Below, piece after piece: positions 1 through 9,305 of a stretch of 64,000 bases of DNA. The translations under genes were made by a program, and so were the position numbers. Numbering within the stretch: position 1 is the first letter of the stretch; each line of letters begins with the position of its first letter. The DNA comes from Rhynochetos jubatus (taxonomy: Eukaryota; Chordata; Aves; Eurypygiformes; Rhynochetidae). The stretch is taken from contig CM050655.1 in the NCBI GenBank assembly GCA_027574665.1, positions 992,001 to 1,056,000 on the forward strand. Reading direction: 5' to 3'. The notes beneath the pieces are model-generated. The model saw nothing but the letters and a program-made list of their open reading frames with translations, had not been told where the DNA came from and did no database searches.

Positions 1-455
1 GCGTCTGCCCGAACACGGACATCTGAAGCAGCACTGTAATGCGACCAAACAGAAAGAGTTAGGAGAGAATTTCTTGTCCCTTCTTGCTGCGCCTTTGCAG
101 AGCACTGCGTGCCAGAGCAGCCGGATCGCTGTGTTGCTTGCAATCTCCAGTTCCAACAGTGCCACAGTTCCTCGGCAACAGAAAGAGCTAGGAAGCAATT
201 GCTTGCGCTGATTTCTCTCGCTGTGCTCTAGCAGTTCGTTCCCTTTTCGGCAGAGCGCGGGACCGCTTGCAAAGCTTAGAAACAAACCTCTCCCTTTTCC
301 TCCAAAAGGGAAAGAGCTACGAGAGAATTTCTTAGGGAAACCTTGTTTGTTTTGGCAGAGCACTGCATGCCTCTTAAGACAGAGCTCTGTATCCCCGGGA
401 AAGTCGAAATCCAGGGGGACACCTTCTCTGTCCTAACAGGCTCGGAGAGGCTCGA
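1..455. repeat. Left-edge partial satellite monomer
   Basis: The window opens at monomer offset 18, counting from the ATGCGCGG landmark, so the first 17 bases of this unit lie outside. It has the CCCGGG form of the box at 393-409 and GGGACCGC at the position where some left-side units read GGGACAGC. The array therefore extends leftward beyond the window. Confidence 0.95.
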
Positions 456-524
456 ATGCGCGGCTCGTTGAAGCGTCTGCCCGAACACGGACATCTGAAG
501 CAGCACTGTAATGCGACCAAACAG

Positions 525-653
525 AAAGAGTTAGGAGAGAATTTCTTGTCCCTTCTTGCTGCGCCTTTGCAGAGCACTGCGTGCCAGAGCAGCCGGATCG
601 CTGTCTTGCTTGCAATCTCCAGTTCCAACAGTGCCACAGTTCCTCGGCAACAG
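525..653. repeat. Internal subrepeat copy 1 (129 bp)
   Basis: It starts with AAAGAGTTAGGAGAGAATTT and is followed exactly 129 bp later by a near copy (AAAGAGCTAGGAAGCAATTG). At offset 46 it has GCAGAGCACTGCGTGCC, which reappears as GCAGAGCACTGCATGCC exactly 258 bp (two 129-bp steps) later. The two shared segments sit at equal offsets in copies 1 and 3, which argues for common descent and not chance. Between the matching ends, similarity is low, so this layer is old. Confidence 0.65.
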
Positions 654-782
654 AAAGAGCTAGGAAGCAATTGCTTGCGCTGATTTCTCTCGCTGTGCTC
701 TAGCAGTTCGTTCCCTTTTCGGCAGAGCGCGGGACAGCTTGCAAAGCTTAGAAACAAACCTCTCCCTTTTCCTCCAAAAGGG
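654..782. repeat. Internal subrepeat copy 2 (129 bp)
   Basis: It starts with AAAGAGCTAGGAAGCAATTG, 129 bp after copy 1 and 129 bp before copy 3. The first 25 or so bases align to both other copies. The middle (a CTAGCAGTTCGTTCC stretch at offset 46) is only loosely similar to the GCAGAGCACTGC segment of copies 1 and 3, and an AGAGCGCGGG element follows. It ends in the hairpin arm that leads into copy 3. Confidence 0.6.
665..676. repeat. 12-bp perfect palindrome AAGCAATTGCTT
   Basis: This sequence equals its own reverse complement and lies at the start of subrepeat 2. About half of the monomers instead carry AAGGAATTGCTT, a single C-to-G change that breaks the symmetry. The site is therefore one of the most frequent polymorphic positions of the array. 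Confidence 0.85.
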
Positions 783-783
783 A
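763..783. repeat. Hairpin-forming inverted repeat (8-bp stem, 5-nt loop)
   Basis: TCCCTTTT pairs with AAAAGGGA around a CCTCC loop. It recurs in essentially every monomer at the same offset and is one of the least variable stretches. One unit (near 28597) has CCTCCTAAAGGG, losing a stem pair. There is no T-run after it, so it does not look like a bacterial terminator, and the context is non-coding satellite. Any role as a cruciform or replication-pausing element is unproven. Confidence 0.7.
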
Positions 784-871
784 AAGAGCTACGAGGGAAT
801 TTCTTAGGGAAACCTTGATTGTTTTGGCAGAGCACTGCATGCCTCTTAAGACAGAGCTCTGTATCCCCGGG
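783..871. repeat. Internal subrepeat copy 3, shortened
   Basis: It starts with AAAGAGCTACGAGGGAATTT and carries GCAGAGCACTGCATGCC at the same offset (46) as copy 1. Only about 89 bp separate it from the next AAAG-type start at 872, so it appears truncated relative to the 129-bp unit, or the following segment was inserted. Its 3' part is the palindrome cluster. Confidence 0.55.
837..871. repeat. Cluster of four adjacent perfect palindromes
   Basis: GCATGC (837-842), TCTTAAGA (844-851), ACAGAGCTCTGT (851-862) and CCCGGG (866-871) occupy 35 bp. The last overlaps the CENP-B-like site. Restriction enzymes with these recognition sites (SphI, AflII, SacI, SmaI) would mostly cut once per monomer and give a 472-bp ladder, except that the CCCGGG is missing in 49 of 135 copies. 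Three units (near 27727, 45193 and 48497) read CTTAAGAGAGAG, and one (near 62187) reads ACAGTGCTCTGG. Confidence 0.85.
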
Positions 872-881
872 AAAGTCGAAA
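865..881 (-). promoter_or_regulatory. CENP-B-box-like site, representative copy
   Basis: Read on the minus strand the 17 bases are TTTCGACTTTCCCGGGG. The essential pattern of the mammalian CENP-B box is NTTCGNNNNANNCGGGN. TTCG and CGGG are both intact with correct spacing; only the central A is T. That is 8 of the 9 defined bases. The same form is present once per monomer in 86 of 135 copies (first at 393-409, then every unit). A simple chance estimate for one or zero mismatches is about 0.1 per monomer, so a coincidence is possible. CENP-B binding is known for mammals; the species here is unknown, so function is inference only. Confidence 0.4.
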
Positions 882-996
882 TCCAGGGGGACACCTTCTC
901 TGTGCTAACTGGCTCGGAGAGGCTCGAATGCGCGGCTCGTTGAAGCGTCTGCCCGAACAGGGACATCTGAAGCAGCACTGTAATGCGACCAAACAG
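872..996. repeat. Tentative fourth subrepeat
   Basis: A GGGAAAG start like the one that begins copy 3 is found at 869-875, followed by TCGAAATCC and a CTTCTCTGT stretch that loosely resembles the CTCTCGCTGT of copy 2. It runs 125 bp to the next AAAGAG start at 997. Similarity to the other copies is weak and I would not insist on common origin. Confidence 0.3.
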
Positions 997-1399
997 AAAG
1001 AGTTAGGAGACAATTTCTTGTCCCTTCTTGCTGCGCCTTTGCAGAGCACTGCTTGCCAGAGCAGCCGGATCGCTGTCTTGCTTGCAATCTCCAGTTCCAA
1101 CAGTGCCACAGTTCCTCGGCAACAGAAAGAGCTAGGAAGCAATTGCTTGCGCTGATTTCTCTCGCTGTGCTCTAGCAGTTCGTTCCCTTTTCGGCAGAGC
1201 GCGGGACCGCTTGCAAAGCTTAGAAACAAACCTCTCCCTTTTCCTCCAAAAGGGAAAGAGCTACGAGAGAATTTCTTAGGGAAACCTCGTTTGTTTTGGC
1301 AGAGCAGTGCATGCCTCTTAAGACAGAGCTCTGTATCCCCGGGAAAGTCGAAATCCAGGGGGACACCTTCTCTGTGCTAACTGGCTCGGAGAGGCTCGA

Positions 1400-1868
1400 A
1401 TGCGCGGCTCGTTGAAGCGTCTGCCCGAACACGATCTAAAGCAGCACTGTAATGCGACCAAACAGAAAGAGTTAGGAGGGAATTTCTTGTCCCTTCTTGC
1501 TGCGCCTTTGCAGAGCACTGCGTGCCAGAGCAGCCGGATCGCTGTGTTGCTTGCAATCTCCAGTTCCAACAGTGCCACAGTTCCTCGGCAACAGAAAGAG
1601 CTAGGAAGGAATTGCTTGCGCTGATTTCTCTCGCTGTGCTCTAGCAGTTCGTTCCCTTTTCGGCAGAGCGCGGGACCGCTTGCAAAGCTTAGAAACAAAC
1701 CTCTCCCTTTTCCTCCAAAAGGGAAAGAGCTACGAGAGAATTTCTTAGGGAAACCTTGATTGTTTTGGCAGAGCACTGCATGCCTCTTAAGACAGAGCTC
1801 TGTATCCCCGGGAAAGTCGAAATCCAGGGGGACACCTTCTCTGTGCTAACAGGCTCGGAGAGGCTCGA
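1400..1868. repeat. 469-bp monomer with 3-bp deletion
   Basis: The stretch CACGGACATCT is CACGATCT here (near 1430), a 3-bp loss. The unit also has GAGGGAATTTC in subrepeat 1, a change that accompanies the deletion in eight of its nine carriers. It is the leftmost example. Confidence 0.9.
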
Positions 1869-3433
1869 ATGCGCGGCTCGTTGAAGCGTCTGCCCGAACA
1901 CGGACATCTGAAGCAGCACTGTAATGCGACCAAACAGAAAGAGTTAGGAGAGAATTTCTTGTCCCTTCTTGCTGCGCCTTTGCAGAGCACTGCGTGCCAG
2001 AGCAGCCGGATCGCTGTCTTGCTTGCAATCTCCAGTTCCAACAGTGCCACAGTTCCTCGGCAACAGAAAGAGCTAGGAAGCAATTGCTTGCGCTGATTTC
2101 TCTCGCTGTGCTCTAGCAGTTCGTTCCCTTTTCGGCAGAGCGCGGGACAGCTTGCAAAGCTTAGAAACAAACCTCTCCCTTTTCCTCCAAAAGGGAAAGA
2201 GCTACGAGGGAATTTCTTAGCGAAACCTTGTTTGTTTTGGCAGGGCACTGCATGCCTCTTAAGACAGAGCTCTGTATCCCCGGGAAAGTCGAAATCCAGG
2301 GGGACACCTTCTCTGTCCTAACAGGCTCGGAGAGGCTCGAATGCGCGGCTCGTTGAAGCGTCTGCCCGAACACGGACATCTGAAGCAGCACTGTAATGCG
2401 ACCAAACAGAAAGAGTTAGGAGAGAATTTCTTGTCCCTTCTTGCTGCGCCTTTGCAGAGCACTGCGTGCCAGAGCAGCCGGATCGCTGTGTTGCTTGCAA
2501 TCTCCAGTTCCAACAGTGCCACAGTTCCTCGGCAACAGAAAGAGCTAGGAAGCAATTGCTTGCGCTGATTTCTCTCGCTGTGCTCTAGCAGTTCGTTCCC
2601 TTTTCGGCAGAGCGCGGGACAGCTTGCAAAGCTTAGAAACAAACCTCTCCCTTTTCCTCCAAAAGGGAAAGAGCTACGAGGGAATTTCTTAGCGAAACCT
2701 TGTTTGTTTTGGCAGAGCACTGCATGCCTCTTAAGACAGAGCTCTGGATCAGTGGGCAAGTCGAAATCCAGGGGGACACCTTCTCTGTCCTAACTGGCTC
2801 GGAGAGGCTCGAATGCGCGGCTCGTTGAAGCGTCTGCCCGAACACGGACATCTAAAGCAGCACTGTAATGCGACCAAACAGGAAGAGTTAGGAGAGAATT
2901 TCTTGTCCCTCCTTGCTGCGCCTTTGCAGAGCACTGCGTGCCAGAGCAGCCGGATCGCTGTCTTGCTTGCAATCTCCAGTTCCAACAGTGCCACAGTTCC
3001 TCGGCAACAGAAAGAGCTAGGAAGCAATTGCTTGCGCTGTTTTCTCTCGCTGTGCTCTAGCAGTTCGTTCCCTTTTCGGCAGAGCGCGGGACCGCTTGCA
3101 AAGCTTAGAAACAAACCTCTCCCTTTTCCTCCAAAAGGGAAAGAGCTACGAGAGAATTTCTTAGGGAAACCTTGATTGTTTTGGCAGAGCACTGCATGCC
3201 TCTTAAGACAGAGCTCTGTATCCCCGGGAAAGTCGAAATCCAGGGGGACACCTTCTCTGTCCTAACAGGCTCGGAGAGGCTCGAATGCGCGGCTCGTTGA
3301 AGCGTCTGCCCGAACACGGACATCTGAAGCAGCACTGTAATGCGACCAAACAGAAAGAGTTAGGAGAGAATTTCTTGTCCCTTCTTGCTGCGCCTTTGCA
3401 GAGCACTGCGTGCCAGAGCAGCCGGATCGCTGT
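1852..3433. repeat. Copied block, 9-monomer offset, copy 1
   Basis: It matches 6094-7675 at an offset of 4,242 bp (nine monomers, two of them 469 bp). I found one difference in 1,582 bp: G at 2490 against C at 6732. Outside the limits, differences return at once (1851/6093 and 3434/7676). Confidence 0.85.
2750..2766 (-). other. Alternative box form (CENP-B-like site destroyed)
   Basis: Here the plus strand reads CAGTGGGCAAGTCGAAA where other units read CCCCGGGAAAGTCGAAA. Four changes fall inside the 17-bp site (three in the CCCG half, one at the centre) and a fifth lies 3 bp upstream (CTCTGG for CTCTGT). Only 5 of 9 essential CENP-B positions remain. The changes travel together as one haplotype in 49 of 135 copies, so this is a defined subfamily and not scattered decay. 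This is the first copy in the window. Confidence 0.8.
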
Positions 3434-4119
3434 CTTGCTTGCAATCTCCAGTTCCAACAGTGCCACAGTTCCTCGGCAACAGAAAGAGCTAGGAAGCAAT
3501 TGCTTGCGCTGATTTCTCTCGCTGTGCTCTAGCAGTTCGTTCCCTTTTCGGCAGAGCGCGGGACAGCTTGCAAAGCTTAGAAACAAACCTCTCCCTTTTC
3601 CTCCAAAAGGGAAAGAGCTACGAGGGAATTTCTTAGCGAAACCTTGTTTGTTTTGGCAGGGCACTGCATGCCTCTTAAGACAGAGCTCTGTATCCCCGGG
3701 AAAGTCGAAATCCAGGGGGACACCTTCTCTGTCCTAACTGGCTCGGAGAGGCTCGAATGCGCGGCTCGTTGAAGCGTCTGCCCGAACACGGACATCTAAA
3801 GCAGCACTGTAATGCGACCAAACAGGAAGAGTTAGGAGAGAATTTCTTGTCCCTCCTTGCTGCGCCTTTGCAGAGCACTGCGTGCCAGAGCAGCCGGATC
3901 GCTGTCTTGCTTGCAATCTCCAGTTCCAACAGTGCCACAGTTCCTCGGCAACAGAAAGAGCTAGGAAGGAATTGCTTGCGCTGATTTCTCTCGCTGTGCT
4001 CTAGCAGTTCGTTCCCTTTTCGGCAGAGCGCGGGACCGCTTGCAAAGCTTAGAAACAAACCTCTCCCTTTTCCTCCAAAAGGGAAAGAGCTACGAGAGAA
4101 TTTCTTAGGGAAACCTTGT

Positions 4120-6142
4120 TTGTTTTGGCAGAGCACTGCATGCCTCTTAAGACAGAGCTCTGGATCAGTGGGCAAGTCGAAATCCAGGGGGACACCTTCT
4201 CTGTCCTAACTGGCTCGGAGAGGCTCGAATGCGCGGCTCGTTGAAGCGTCTGCCCGAACACGGACATCTAAAGCAGCACTGTAATGCGACCAAACAGGAA
4301 GAGTTAGGAGAGAATTTCTTGTCCCTCCTTGCTGCGCCTTTGCAGAGCACTGCGTGCCAGAGCAGCCGGATCGCTGTGTTGCTTGCAATCTCCAGTTCCA
4401 ACAGTGCCACAGTTCCTCGGCAACAGAAAGAGCTAGGAAGGAATTGCTTGCGCTGATTTCTCTCGCTGTGCTCTAGCAGTTCGTTCCCTTTTCGGCAGAG
4501 CGCGGGACCGCTTGCAAAGCTTAGAAACAAACCTCTCCCTTTTCCTCCAAAAGGGAAAGAGCTACGAGGGAATTTCTTAGCGAAACCTTGTTTGTTTTGG
4601 CAGAGCACTGCATGCCTCTTAAGACAGAGCTCTGAATCCCCGGGAAAGTCGAAATCCAGCGGGACACCTTCTCTGTGCTAACAGGCTCGGAGAGGCTCGA
4701 ATGCGCGGCTCGTTGAAGCGTCTGCCCGAACACGATCTAAAGCAGCACTGTAATGCGACCAAACAGAAAGAGTTAGGAGGGAATTTCTTGTCCCTTCTTG
4801 CTGCGCCTTTGCAGAGCACTGCGTGCCAGAGCAGCCGGATCGCTGTGTTGCTTGCAATCTCCAGTTCCAACAGTGCCACAGTTCCTCGGCAACAGAAAGA
4901 GCTAGGAAGGAATTGCTTGCGCTGATTTCTCTCGCTGTGCTCTAGCAGTTCGTTCCCTTTTCGGCAGAGCGCGGGACCGCTTGCAAAGCTTAGAAACAAA
5001 CCTCTCCCTTTTCCTCCAAAAGGGAAAGAGCTACGAGGGAATTTCTTAGGGAAACCTTGATTGTTTTGGCAGAGCACTGCATGCCTCTTAAGACAGAGCT
5101 CTGTATCCCCGGGAAAGTCGAAATCCAGGGGGACACCTTCTCTGTGCTAACTGGCTCGGAGAGGCTCGAATGCGCGGCTCGTTGAAGCGTCTGCCCGAAC
5201 ACGATCTAAAGCAGCACTGTAATGCGACCAAACAGAAAGAGTTAGGAGGGAATTTCTTGTCCCTTCTTGCTGCGCCTTTGCAGAGCACTGCGTGCCAGAG
5301 CAGCCGGATCGCTGTGTTGCTTGCAATCTCCAGTTCCAACAGTGCCACAGTTCCTCGGCAACAGAAAGAGCTAGGAAGGAATTGCTTGCGCTGATTTCTC
5401 TCGCTGTGCTCTAGCAGTTCGTTCCCTTTTCGGCAGAGCGCGGGACCGCTTGCAAAGCTTAGAAACAAACCTCTCCCTTTTCCTCCAAAAGGGAAAGAGC
5501 TACGAGAGAATTTCTTAGCGAAATCTCGTTTGTTTTGGCAGAGCACTGCATGCCTCTTAAGACAGAGCTCTGTATCCCCGGGAAAGTCGAAATCCAGGGG
5601 GACACCTTCTCTGTCCTAACAGGCTCGGAGAGGCTCGAATGCGCGGCTCGTTGAAGCGTCTGCCCGAACACGGACATCTGAAGCAGCACTGTAATGCGAC
5701 CAAACAGAAAGAGTTAGGAGAGAATTTCTTGTCCCTTCTTGCTGCGCCTTTGCAGAGCACTGCGTGCCAGAGCAGCCGGATCGCTGTGTTGCTTGCAATC
5801 TCCAGTTCCAACAGTGCCACAGTTCCTCGGCAACAGAAAGAGCTAGGAAGCAATTGCTTGCGCTGTTTTCTCTCGCTGTGCTCTAGCAGTTCGTTCCCTT
5901 TTCGGCAGAGCGCGGGACCGCTTGCAAAGCTTAGAAACAAACCTCTCCCTTTTCCTCCAAAAGGGAAAGAGCTACGAGGGAATTTCTTAGGGAAACCTTG
6001 ATTGTTTTGGCAGAGCACTGCATGCCTCTTAAGACAGAGCTCTGTATCCCCGGGAAAGTCGAAATCCAGGGGGACACCTTCTCTGTCCTAACTGGCTCGG
6101 AGAGGCTCGAATGCGCGGCTCGTTGAAGCGTCTGCCCGAACA
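4120..6142. repeat. Copied block, 11-monomer offset, copy 1
   Basis: It matches 9306-11328 at an offset of 5,186 bp over 2,023 bp, with no difference that I could find. It includes the two adjacent 469-bp monomers. Limits are set by T/A at 4119/9305 and C/G at 6143/11329. Confidence 0.85.
4701..5638. repeat. Two adjacent 469-bp monomers
   Basis: Units at 4701 and 5170 both carry the 3-bp deletion (CACGATCTAAAG) and GAGGGAATTTC. Each is nearly the same as the other, so a local monomer duplication is likely. The pair recurs 5,186 bp to the right. Confidence 0.9.
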
Positions 6143-7675
6143 CGGACATCTGAAGCAGCACTGTAATGCGACCAAACAGAAAGAGTTAGGAGAGAATTTC
6201 TTGTCCCTTCTTGCTGCGCCTTTGCAGAGCACTGCGTGCCAGAGCAGCCGGATCGCTGTCTTGCTTGCAATCTCCAGTTCCAACAGTGCCACAGTTCCTC
6301 GGCAACAGAAAGAGCTAGGAAGCAATTGCTTGCGCTGATTTCTCTCGCTGTGCTCTAGCAGTTCGTTCCCTTTTCGGCAGAGCGCGGGACAGCTTGCAAA
6401 GCTTAGAAACAAACCTCTCCCTTTTCCTCCAAAAGGGAAAGAGCTACGAGGGAATTTCTTAGCGAAACCTTGTTTGTTTTGGCAGGGCACTGCATGCCTC
6501 TTAAGACAGAGCTCTGTATCCCCGGGAAAGTCGAAATCCAGGGGGACACCTTCTCTGTCCTAACAGGCTCGGAGAGGCTCGAATGCGCGGCTCGTTGAAG
6601 CGTCTGCCCGAACACGGACATCTGAAGCAGCACTGTAATGCGACCAAACAGAAAGAGTTAGGAGAGAATTTCTTGTCCCTTCTTGCTGCGCCTTTGCAGA
6701 GCACTGCGTGCCAGAGCAGCCGGATCGCTGTCTTGCTTGCAATCTCCAGTTCCAACAGTGCCACAGTTCCTCGGCAACAGAAAGAGCTAGGAAGCAATTG
6801 CTTGCGCTGATTTCTCTCGCTGTGCTCTAGCAGTTCGTTCCCTTTTCGGCAGAGCGCGGGACAGCTTGCAAAGCTTAGAAACAAACCTCTCCCTTTTCCT
6901 CCAAAAGGGAAAGAGCTACGAGGGAATTTCTTAGCGAAACCTTGTTTGTTTTGGCAGAGCACTGCATGCCTCTTAAGACAGAGCTCTGGATCAGTGGGCA
7001 AGTCGAAATCCAGGGGGACACCTTCTCTGTCCTAACTGGCTCGGAGAGGCTCGAATGCGCGGCTCGTTGAAGCGTCTGCCCGAACACGGACATCTAAAGC
7101 AGCACTGTAATGCGACCAAACAGGAAGAGTTAGGAGAGAATTTCTTGTCCCTCCTTGCTGCGCCTTTGCAGAGCACTGCGTGCCAGAGCAGCCGGATCGC
7201 TGTCTTGCTTGCAATCTCCAGTTCCAACAGTGCCACAGTTCCTCGGCAACAGAAAGAGCTAGGAAGCAATTGCTTGCGCTGTTTTCTCTCGCTGTGCTCT
7301 AGCAGTTCGTTCCCTTTTCGGCAGAGCGCGGGACCGCTTGCAAAGCTTAGAAACAAACCTCTCCCTTTTCCTCCAAAAGGGAAAGAGCTACGAGAGAATT
7401 TCTTAGGGAAACCTTGATTGTTTTGGCAGAGCACTGCATGCCTCTTAAGACAGAGCTCTGTATCCCCGGGAAAGTCGAAATCCAGGGGGACACCTTCTCT
7501 GTCCTAACAGGCTCGGAGAGGCTCGAATGCGCGGCTCGTTGAAGCGTCTGCCCGAACACGGACATCTGAAGCAGCACTGTAATGCGACCAAACAGAAAGA
7601 GTTAGGAGAGAATTTCTTGTCCCTTCTTGCTGCGCCTTTGCAGAGCACTGCGTGCCAGAGCAGCCGGATCGCTGT
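6094..7675. repeat. Copied block, 9-monomer offset, copy 2
   Basis: Partner of 1852-3433. Its left limit falls only about 50 bp inside the right end of another copied block (4120-6142), so breakpoints of separate events cluster around 6.1 kb. Confidence 0.85.
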
Positions 7676-9305
7676 GTTGCTTGCAATCTCCAGTTCCAAC
7701 AGTGCCACAGTTCCTCGGCAACAGAAAGAGCTAGGAAGCAATTGCTTGCGCTGATTTCTCTCGCTGTGCTCTAGCAGTTCGTTCCCTTTTCGGCAGAGCG
7801 CGGGACCGCTTGCAAAGCTTAGAAACAAACCTCTCCCTTTTCCTCCAAAAGGGAAAGAGCTACGAGAGAATTTCTTAGGGAAACCTTGTTTGTTTTGGCA
7901 GAGCACTGCATGCCTCTTAAGACAGAGCTCTGTATCCCCGGGAAAGTCGAAATCCAGGGGGACACCTTCTCTGTCCTAACAGGCTCGGAGAGGCTCGAAT
8001 GCGCGGCTCGTTGAAGCGTCTGCCCGAACACGGACATCTGAAGCAGCACTGTAATGCGACCAAACAGAAAGAGTTAGGAGAGAATTTCTTGTCCCTTCTT
8101 GCTGCGCCTTTGCAGAGCACTGCGTGCCAGAGCAGCCGGATCGCTGTCTTGCTTGCAATCTCCAGTTCCAACAGTGCCACAGTTCCTCGGCAACAGAAAG
8201 AGCTAGGAAGCAATTGCTTGCGCTGATTTCTCTCGCTGTGCTCTAGCAGTTCGTTCCCTTTTCGGCAGAGCGCGGGACAGCTTGCAAAGCTTAGAAACAA
8301 ACCTCTCCCTTTTCCTCCAAAAGGGAAAGAGCTACGAGGGAATTTCTTAGCGAAACCTTGTTTGTTTTGGCAGGGCACTGCATGCCTCTTAAGACAGAGC
8401 TCTGGATCAGTGGGCAAGTCGAAATCCAGGGGGACACCTTCTCTGTCCTAACTGGCTCGGAGAGGCTCGAATGCGCGGCTCGTTGAAGCGTCTGCCCGAA
8501 CACGGACATCTAAAGCAGCACTGTAATGCGACCAAACAGGAAGAGTTAGGAGAGAATTTCTTGTCCCTCCTTGCTGCGCCTTTGCAGAGCACTGCGTGCC
8601 AGAGCAGCCGGATCGCTGTCTTGCTTGCAATCTCCAGTTCCAACAGTGCCACAGTTCCTCGGCAACAGAAAGAGCTAGGAAGGAATTGCTTGCGCTGATT
8701 TCTCTCGCTGTGCTCTAGCAGTTCGTTCCCTTTTCGGCAGAGCGCGGGACCGCTTGCAAAGCTTAGAAACAAACCTCTCCCTTTTCCTCCAAAAGGGAAA
8801 GAGCTACGAGAGAATTTCTTAGGGAAACCTTGTTTGTTTTGGCAGAGCACTGCATGCCTCTTAAGACAGAGCTCTGTATCCCCGGGAAAGTCGAAATCCA
8901 GGGGGACACCTTCTCTGTCCTAACAGGCTCGGAGAGGCTCGAATGCGCGGCTCGTTGAAGCGTCTGCCCGAACACGGACATCTGAAGCAGCACTGTAATG
9001 CGACCAAACAGAAAGAGTTAGGAGAGAATTTCTTGTCCCTTCTTGCTGCGCCTTTGCAGAGCACTGCGTGCCAGAGCAGCCGGATCGCTGTCTTGCTTGC
9101 AATCTCCAGTTCCAACAGTGCCACAGTTCCTCGGCAACAGAAAGAGCTAGGAAGCAATTGCTTGCGCTGATTTCTCTCGCTGTGCTCTAGCAGTTCGTTC
9201 CCTTTTCGGCAGAGCGCGGGACAGCTTGCAAAGCTTAGAAACAAACCTCTCCCTTTTCCTCCAAAAGGGAAAGAGCTACGAGGGAATTTCTTAGGGAAAC
9301 CTTGA

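Larger units (their letters stand above)
456..927. repeat. Reference satellite monomer (472 bp)
   Basis: This first complete unit is used here as the coordinate frame. In order it contains: the ATGCGCGG landmark (456); subrepeat 1 (525-653); subrepeat 2 (654-782) with a 12-bp palindrome (665-676), a HindIII-type AAGCTT (744-749) and a hairpin (763-783); subrepeat 3 (783-871) with a palindrome cluster (837-871); a CENP-B-box-like site (865-881); and a tentative fourth subrepeat (872-996) running into the next unit. It carries the left-side variants GGGACAGC and CCTTGATTG. Compared with the next monomer I count about eight substitutions. Confidence 0.9.

Noticed and set aside
525-782. Possible relation to the 41-44 bp repeats of bird microchromosomes, because 129 is three times 43.
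   Set aside because: I could not find convincing 43-bp periodicity inside the 129-bp units. Numerical coincidence alone is not evidence.
763-783. Hairpin as a rho-independent terminator.
   Set aside because: No T-run follows, it recurs in every monomer and there are no genes to terminate.
1400-1868. The main indel is 3 bp long, as if a reading frame were protected.
   Set aside because: All nine cases share one haplotype and thus one event. The unit length itself (472) is not a multiple of three.
2744-2766. TGGATCAGTGG followed by GTCGAAATCC resembles RNA polymerase III A and B boxes, hinting at a tRNA-derived SINE.
   Set aside because: The two elements are only a few bases apart instead of the usual tens, the B-like part has an extra A, and no tRNA fold or poly-A tail is present.
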